From Prevotella sp. (GTDB lineage: Bacteria > Bacteroidota > Bacteroidia > Bacteroidales > Bacteroidaceae): DNA of 64,000 bases. Both the position numbers and the translations under genes were made by a program. Shown piece by piece: positions 59,628-64,000 of this stretch. The notes beneath the pieces were generated by a model. The model was given only the letters and a program-made list of their open reading frames with translations. It had not been told where the DNA came from and made no database searches. The stretch spans positions 1 through 64,000 of the forward strand of contig JAFUFJ010000003.1 of assembly GCA_017469955.1 (NCBI GenBank), read 5' to 3'. Position 1 is the stretch's first letter; every line of letters starts with the position of its first letter.

Positions 59628-61844
59628 TTAGTTGTTCCCTTTTGTAATTCCACCCACCACGTCGCTGTTTTCGATGGTGGTCTCTGTTTTCTTCACGCTG
59701 GCTTTCAGCTTGCCGAATCGGTAGGACAATGAGAACTGGAAGAAACGACCGCTTGCATTGTTAGTGTTGTCGCCCCATCCTGTGATGTCGCCCTGCACAG
59801 TACGGGTCTTGGTGTGCTGCTTCTTATGAAAGGGAGAGTTGGCCATCAGGCGCACTGTCAGGCGGTCTTCTCTGAGGAAAGAACGTTGCAGCGAGAATGC
59901 ATAGCGGTTCCACGAGTGGCTGTATGCATAGATGCTTTCCTGGGCATGACCCATCTGCCCGTAGGTGTAGGCTGTGGCAAAGAGTTTCCACGGAAGTTTC
60001 TGACCGATGTAGAAATAATAGTTCGTGGGGTCGCAAGTCAGCTCAAGATTCATGTCGAGATTCTTCTGAACAGCATGGCGATAATTGATGTTAGCAACAA
60101 AGGTTGTTCCGTCGAAGGGCTTCCATTGTGCGTAGGCTTCCATCTGTAGACGGCGCTGTCGGATGACGTTGTCGTAGGTGCCATAGCGAATGTCGTTTTG
60201 TGCATAGACAACAGATCCGAGCGCATCGTTGCAGAAATGGTATTGAGGCACTATCTGAAGCGTCAGTCTTTGGCTGACATACATATAGGTAAGGCTTATG
60301 GATTTGTTGCTGGAACTTACGAGGTGGGCATTGCCGAAGTCAACGCGATTTGGCGTGTAAATGGTGGCGGGATTGAGATAGGTGATGCCGGGGCGGTTGA
60401 TGCTGGTGGTATAACCAAGTTTCAGTGAGCGGTGGCTGTCTATCTGGTATTTCACGCTGGCCTGTGGCACCCAGTCGTTCAGATGCTTACTGAAATCGCT
60501 GGGGGCACCTTCAAGCGGATAATGGCCTTTCATGTAACTGTATTCATAGCGCAGTCCTGCGCGTGCCGACCATCGGCCATAGTTGTACATGTAATCGGCG
60601 TAGGCGGCTGCTATCTGTGTAGTATGGTCGAACTCGTATGGAATGGCAGGACTCTCGGCTACTTTGTAGTAGGTTTGGGTATTCGCACTGCTGTTACGAC
60701 GGTCAATATATTTTGTTCCGACCTCCAATTTATGCCCTGTCCACAATGGACGGACGTAGTCGGCCTGGAAGGTATGCTCCGTGAAGTGCTCGCGCGTACT
60801 GGACAGGAATCCCGTGTAGTCGAAAGGCACGTTTTGCATGTTGCTGTAGTTGTTTTCCTGTGTAGAATTTTGACGCGTCAGGGCGAGCATGTACGAGAGA
60901 GTGAACAGCTCGCCCTTTCGACGCGTCCTATGCTCATAGTCCATCCGTCCGTTCCACGAATGGTGGTTATAGCTGGGCAGCCAGTAACTATTATCGAAAC
61001 TATAGAGTGGCGTACCCGTGGCATCAAGCATGGCCTGGCTGTTGTTGCCCTGCACGTCTATCTTGTAGAAATAACCACCGAACGATGCTGAGAGCAGATT
61101 GAACGTGTCGATGTCGTAGCTGGCATTGATGTTGGCATAATGGATGTAGCCGGGATTCTTTCCGTCAAAGGTGGCTTTCTCGGTGTTGCCCGACTCCACA
61201 AAAGTACGCTCTATGTAGCCATCACTGCTTGTGGAGTGCTTAGACATATGGTTGTAGCCATAATTCACGGACACAATGGCTTTCCCCATTTGTGTTGTCA
61301 GGTAGGTGCTGAGTCTCGGTGCTTTCAGCGTACTGTAAGCTCCAGTCACGGAACCCGTGATGCCGTCCATTACACTGCCGTCCATCATGACGATGTTCAA
61401 AATGGCATTCACGCTCTCTGCATCTTCGCGAGCACCAGGGTCAGTAATCACCTCAATACGCTTCACGCTGTTGGCGGGCATAGCTTTCAGAATCTCCTTG
61501 GTGTTCTTTGTCATGCTGGGGTCAAGGTGCCCGTTCTTATAAATCTTGTAATTGCTGTTGCCTTTCACGAGAATGTTGTCCTCGCCGTCGATGGTCACCA
61601 TCGGCACTTTACGTAGCATGTCGAGCACATTCTCCGTCCGTGCGTCTTCGTCGGCCTGCACGTCGTAGCCTACGCGGTCAATCTCTTGTTTGATGAGTTG
61701 GCGTTGGGCCTTGACAGTTACGCCGTCCAGCGTTTGGCTCCACGTCACGGAGTCGTTCTTTACCGTTGTGCTGTCTGTTTGAGCCTGTGCTCCAAATGTA
61801 GAAAACGTCATCAAGAGGAACACAATTTTTGTCTTATTCTTCAT
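59628..61844 (-). CDS. TonB-dependent-type outer membrane beta-barrel protein
   Basis: The start at 61844 (MKNKTKIVFLLMTFSTFGAQA) is a signal peptide; a TTG seven codons upstream lies inside the promoter and is not used. The plug domain shows LDGVTVKAQRQLIKQEIDRVGYDVQ, DMLRKVPMVTIDGEDNILVKG and VKRIEVITDPGAREDAESV, as in the Bacteroidota outer membrane beta-barrel family (no long carboxypeptidase-like N-terminal domain). Barrel strands fill residues 150-720, ending FSLSYRFGK. The 738-residue protein may import a small ligand or have been repurposed; SusD partners are absent. The divergent two-component system may control it. Confidence 0.86.
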   Translation of the reverse strand: MKNKTKIVFLLMTFSTFGAQAQTDSTTVKNDSVTWSQTLDGVTVKAQRQLIKQEIDRVGYDVQADEDARTENVLDMLRKVPMVTIDGEDNILVKGNSNYKIYKNGHLDPSMTKNTKEILKAMPANSVKRIEVITDPGAREDAESVNAILNIVMMDGSVMDGITGSVTGAYSTLKAPRLSTYLTTQMGKAIVSVNYGYNHMSKHSTSSDGYIERTFVESGNTEKATFDGKNPGYIHYANINASYDIDTFNLLSASFGGYFYKIDVQGNNSQAMLDATGTPLYSFDNSYWLPSYNHHSWNGRMDYEHRTRRKGELFTLSYMLALTRQNSTQENNYSNMQNVPFDYTGFLSSTREHFTEHTFQADYVRPLWTGHKLEVGTKYIDRRNSSANTQTYYKVAESPAIPYEFDHTTQIAAAYADYMYNYGRWSARAGLRYEYSYMKGHYPLEGAPSDFSKHLNDWVPQASVKYQIDSHRSLKLGYTTSINRPGITYLNPATIYTPNRVDFGNAHLVSSSNKSISLTYMYVSQRLTLQIVPQYHFCNDALGSVVYAQNDIRYGTYDNVIRQRRLQMEAYAQWKPFDGTTFVANINYRHAVQKNLDMNLELTCDPTNYYFYIGQKLPWKLFATAYTYGQMGHAQESIYAYSHSWNRYAFSLQRSFLREDRLTVRLMANSPFHKKQHTKTRTVQGDITGWGDNTNNASGRFFQFSLSYRFGKLKASVKKTETTIENSDVVGGITKGNN

Positions 61845-61862
61845 CTGTTTGAGTTTTTTGTG

Positions 61863-61870
61863 CAAAATTA
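61863..61870 (-). promoter_or_regulatory. -7 element for the outer membrane barrel gene
   Basis: TAATTTTG on the minus strand, 18 bases before the start at 61844. Confidence 0.6.
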
Positions 61871-61966
61871 GAGCGATTACTGCAGGTTGGCGAAAATAAT
61901 TATTACTGAATTATTACTGTTTCGCTTTTTTAGGATTCTTTTAGGCGTGACTTCATTGATTATGTG

Positions 61967-61974
61967 TAATTTTG
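61967..61974 (+). promoter_or_regulatory. -7 element for the sensor kinase, possibly leaderless
   Basis: TAATTTTG on the plus strand is only four bases from the ATG at 61979, so the transcript may begin at or next to the start codon. Confidence 0.55.
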
Positions 61975-61978
61975 CTGC

Positions 61979-63490
61979 ATGGAACGAAGAATCAAGTTTA
62001 TCTACTGGATGACTATCGTCGTCATTGTTGCATTTGTTGTGATGCAGGGCTACTGGCTCTACGGCCGCTATCAGCTTACGATAGACGAATACGAGCAGGA
62101 ACTGTATGCGTCTGTCGTTGAGTCGGCTGAGGAGGATCTGAAACTGCGTGAGAGCATGATACATCCACCGAGGCAGACGTGTTCAAAGATGAAGGTCAAC
62201 TATCAGCGTAACGAGCGCGGAGTGAGGAATGAACTGGACTGGAGTATCGACATTTTTATGGTAGACACGCTGAAGGTGAAACTGCCGGAAGTAAGTGACT
62301 CCATTCGAGAAAACGCAGAGAAGTTTGGCATGTTCTTGTTCGACTATCTCAGTAAGCACTGCTCCGGAGTACAGCCAGAGGGGATAGATTTTCACAGTTT
62401 CCACATCGGCAATGACAGAGAGGCTATGGGAACCTCGATGGAAGCCATCACCCGTTTCTATGTGGATGAATGGCATCCTTTCCGCCCGGACAGACTTGAC
62501 AGCATCATGCGCTCACGGGGCGTTACGGCACAGAGCATCACGACCACGAAAGCCGACACAATGGTGTGGCAACCATCCATGCAACCACACTCCTCCGTGT
62601 GGAACCCTGTGCTGACGGTCTCTTTTCCCTACGATATTTTTGAGGGGCAGCAAGTCATCGTGACAACAGCCATCAGCATTTCGCCTGTCATCCGTCGGAT
62701 GGCCTATACTTTACTAATGACCATGTTGCTATCGGTGTTCCTCATCTTCTGCCTGATCTATCAGATACTGACCATCCGCAAGCAACGGCATATCGAGGCC
62801 ATCCGCCAGGAGTTCCTGCATACGATGATTCACGAACTGAAACGGCCCATTGCGACGCTGAAGATGTGCGTGTCGTATATCGGCAATGAGCGACTGAAGG
62901 AAGACGAAGAGGGAAAACAGCGCATCATCCACAGTTCATATAACGAGCTGGATAACCTGACCTCGTATTTCTCGAAGCTACGCGACATCACTTTCAGCGA
63001 ATCCGCTGAGATGCCATTGGTAAAGTCACACTTTTCGCTTCGCAGCCTGATAGAGGAATGTATCGGCAAACAGAATATTCCCAGCGGCAAGGAGGTGAAG
63101 ATGGAAATCATGGCCAAGGGCGATGTGGAGGCATGGGCAGACCGAATGCATATAGGCAATATCATCTGCAATCTAATAGAGAACGCCATTAAATACTCCC
63201 ATGAGGCGGTGACCATACGCATTGACTATCAGCTGCGCACAGGCGGCCTATTACAAATCAGCGTAGCAGACAACGGTATTGGCATTGCACGGGCCGACCA
63301 GCGGTATGTGTTCGACAAGTTCTACCGTAGCGAGACGGCGAAAGACAAGGCCATTCCCGGCATCGGGCTTGGACTGAGCTATGTAAAACTGCTGGTGGAA
63401 GCGCACGGTGGCACGATTTCGTTTGAGAGCACCGAGGGGGAAGGTTCGGTATTCATCATTTTAATACCACAGACGGATGGAAAGGATTAA
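61979..63490 (+). CDS. two-component sensor histidine kinase
   Basis: Two membrane helices (about 8-25 and 242-264) bound a periplasmic sensor domain of about 210 residues that I do not recognise. The dimerisation box has the phospho-acceptor H285 in HTMIHELKRPIATL, followed by the N-box NLIENAIKYS, the G1 box VADNGIGIA and GIGLGLSYVKLL. The 503-residue kinase would phosphorylate the response regulator encoded immediately downstream, whose start overlaps its end by 14 bases. Confidence 0.93.
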   Translation: MERRIKFIYWMTIVVIVAFVVMQGYWLYGRYQLTIDEYEQELYASVVESAEEDLKLRESMIHPPRQTCSKMKVNYQRNERGVRNELDWSIDIFMVDTLKVKLPEVSDSIRENAEKFGMFLFDYLSKHCSGVQPEGIDFHSFHIGNDREAMGTSMEAITRFYVDEWHPFRPDRLDSIMRSRGVTAQSITTTKADTMVWQPSMQPHSSVWNPVLTVSFPYDIFEGQQVIVTTAISISPVIRRMAYTLLMTMLLSVFLIFCLIYQILTIRKQRHIEAIRQEFLHTMIHELKRPIATLKMCVSYIGNERLKEDEEGKQRIIHSSYNELDNLTSYFSKLRDITFSESAEMPLVKSHFSLRSLIEECIGKQNIPSGKEVKMEIMAKGDVEAWADRMHIGNIICNLIENAIKYSHEAVTIRIDYQLRTGGLLQISVADNGIGIARADQRYVFDKFYRSETAKDKAIPGIGLGLSYVKLLVEAHGGTISFESTEGEGSVFIILIPQTDGKD

Positions 63491-64000
63491 GGCTGTGAGT
63501 AAGCGAGAGCAGAGTCAAACTTGTTTGAACTCTGCCGAGCGTGAGCAGGCTCGACCGAAGGTCAAAATACTGCTCGTGGACGATGACCGTCAGAACTCCG
63601 AATTTCTGCAGAAGTTCTTAGAGGTGGAGGGCTATGAGGTCACTTACGCCGAGAATGGGCGCAATGGTTGGGAGGCGTTTGCTGCTGCCAAGCCCGATTT
63701 GGTATTGCTCGATGTCAATATGCCAGAGATGAATGGCTTTGAGGTGGCGAGGCTTATACGCGAGCACGACCACGACGTGCTCATCTTCTTCCTCACCGAC
63801 CGCACAGAGAAAGCTGACCGTCTGAAAGGTTTCTTCCTGCAAGGCAACGACTATATCCCAAAGCCCTTCTATCCCGAAGAACTTATTGCCAAAATCAAGG
63901 AGCGATTCGAACACCGTCAGCCCGTACATCCCTCGCGTATCACTATCGGCCAGACCATCTTCGACCGCGATCTCTCCACGATAGAGATTAACGGCACGGT
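63477..64000 (+). CDS. OmpR-type response regulator (partial, runs off the window)
   Basis: Starting at the ATG 63477 the frame opens with about 28 residues that contain the hairpin repeat (63501-63547), then the receiver domain: VKILLVDDDRQN with acidic residues 35-37, the phosphorylated aspartate D79 in LVLLDVNMPE, T107 and K129 in IPKPF. After about residue 145 a winged-helix domain begins (ITIGQTIFDRDLSTIEINGT) and is cut by the window edge. A GTG at 63495 would be an alternative start. It is the partner of the upstream kinase. Confidence 0.9.
   Translation, partial: MERIKAVSKREQSQTCLNSAEREQARPKVKILLVDDDRQNSEFLQKFLEVEGYEVTYAENGRNGWEAFAAAKPDLVLLDVNMPEMNGFEVARLIREHDHDVLIFFLTDRTEKADRLKGFFLQGNDYIPKPFYPEELIAKIKERFEHRQPVHPSRITIGQTIFDRDLSTIEINGT
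63501..63547. repeat. hairpin flanked by GCGAGAGCA-like direct repeats, copy 2
   Basis: AAGCGAGAGCA and CGAGCGTGAGCA flank a hairpin CAGAGTCAAAC / GTTTGAACTCTG (one bulge). It resembles the copy at 59257 but lies inside the 5' coding region of the response regulator, where it adds about 16 residues before the receiver domain. Confidence 0.65.

Overview
The window looks like a chromosomal segment of a Prevotella-type member of the Bacteroidota. Many genes are preceded by the Bacteroidota promoter element TAnnTTTG, in a few cases with TTTG about 19 bp upstream. Secreted proteins at the left edge end in Prevotella-style C-terminal tags (LQGRRL...KGVYVKGGKK) typical of type IX secretion cargo. 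The division cluster has the Bacteroidota gene order, and MurE carries the DNPR motif expected of a meso-diaminopimelate ligase. No rRNA, intact insertion sequence, prophage or CRISPR array was seen.

Layout. 1-6 kb: three minus-strand secreted proteins. 6-23 kb: an uninterrupted minus-strand division and cell-wall (dcw) cluster, mraZ-rsmH-ftsL-ftsI-murE-mraY-murD-ftsW-murG-murC-ftsQ-ftsA-ftsZ, followed by a YqeY-like gene; murF is absent. A promoter with two MraZ-type boxes precedes mraZ. 23.6-27.5 kb: a probable glycine-lipid acyltransferase pair (glsA/glsB-like) and a GH2 enzyme. 27.6-34.5 kb: dgt and dut diverge, and dut leads into a TPR lipoprotein, a DUF4292 lipoprotein and an EnvC-like amidase activator. 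34.9-38.9 kb: an acyl-CoA ligase, prfB without the programmed frameshift, an unlisted 47-residue membrane protein, a CYTH enzyme and a VanZ-like protein. 39-44.4 kb: two paralogous sodium-coupled symporters flank an ECF sigma/anti-sigma pair, followed by a helix-hairpin-helix protein. 44.9-47.3 kb: a two-domain glycosidase with a degenerate second domain, then tRNA-Pro and tRNA-Phe. 47.9-53.4 kb: a set of two Gfo/Idh/MocA oxidoreductases, two DUF1080 proteins and a sugar isomerase-like protein, matching the recently described 3-keto-glycoside route of glycan cleavage. 53.9-64 kb: a BlaI/M56-TonB pair with a double operator, an aspartyl protease with PDZ, a CrtC-like protein, a TonB-dependent-type outer membrane protein and a divergent two-component system cut by the window edge.

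The most unusual feature is a dispersed family of intergenic elements made of tandem 22-bp quasi-palindromic units, usually five per element (110 bp). Eleven clear copies and one doubtful copy were found by eye at about 2.4, 15.7, 23.2, 29.1, 32.7, 34.5, 41.9, 44.5, 47.4, 53.7 and 56.0 kb (doubtful: 46.8 kb). Units at the same position in different elements resemble each other more than neighbouring units do, and elements of the main class start with GAGAAAGC and end with GCTTTCTC. The period is not a multiple of three and there are no cas genes, so these are neither coding nor CRISPR. Their function is unknown. A second small repeat, a hairpin flanked by GCGAGAGCA-like direct repeats, occurs at 59.26 and 63.50 kb, the latter inside a response-regulator gene.
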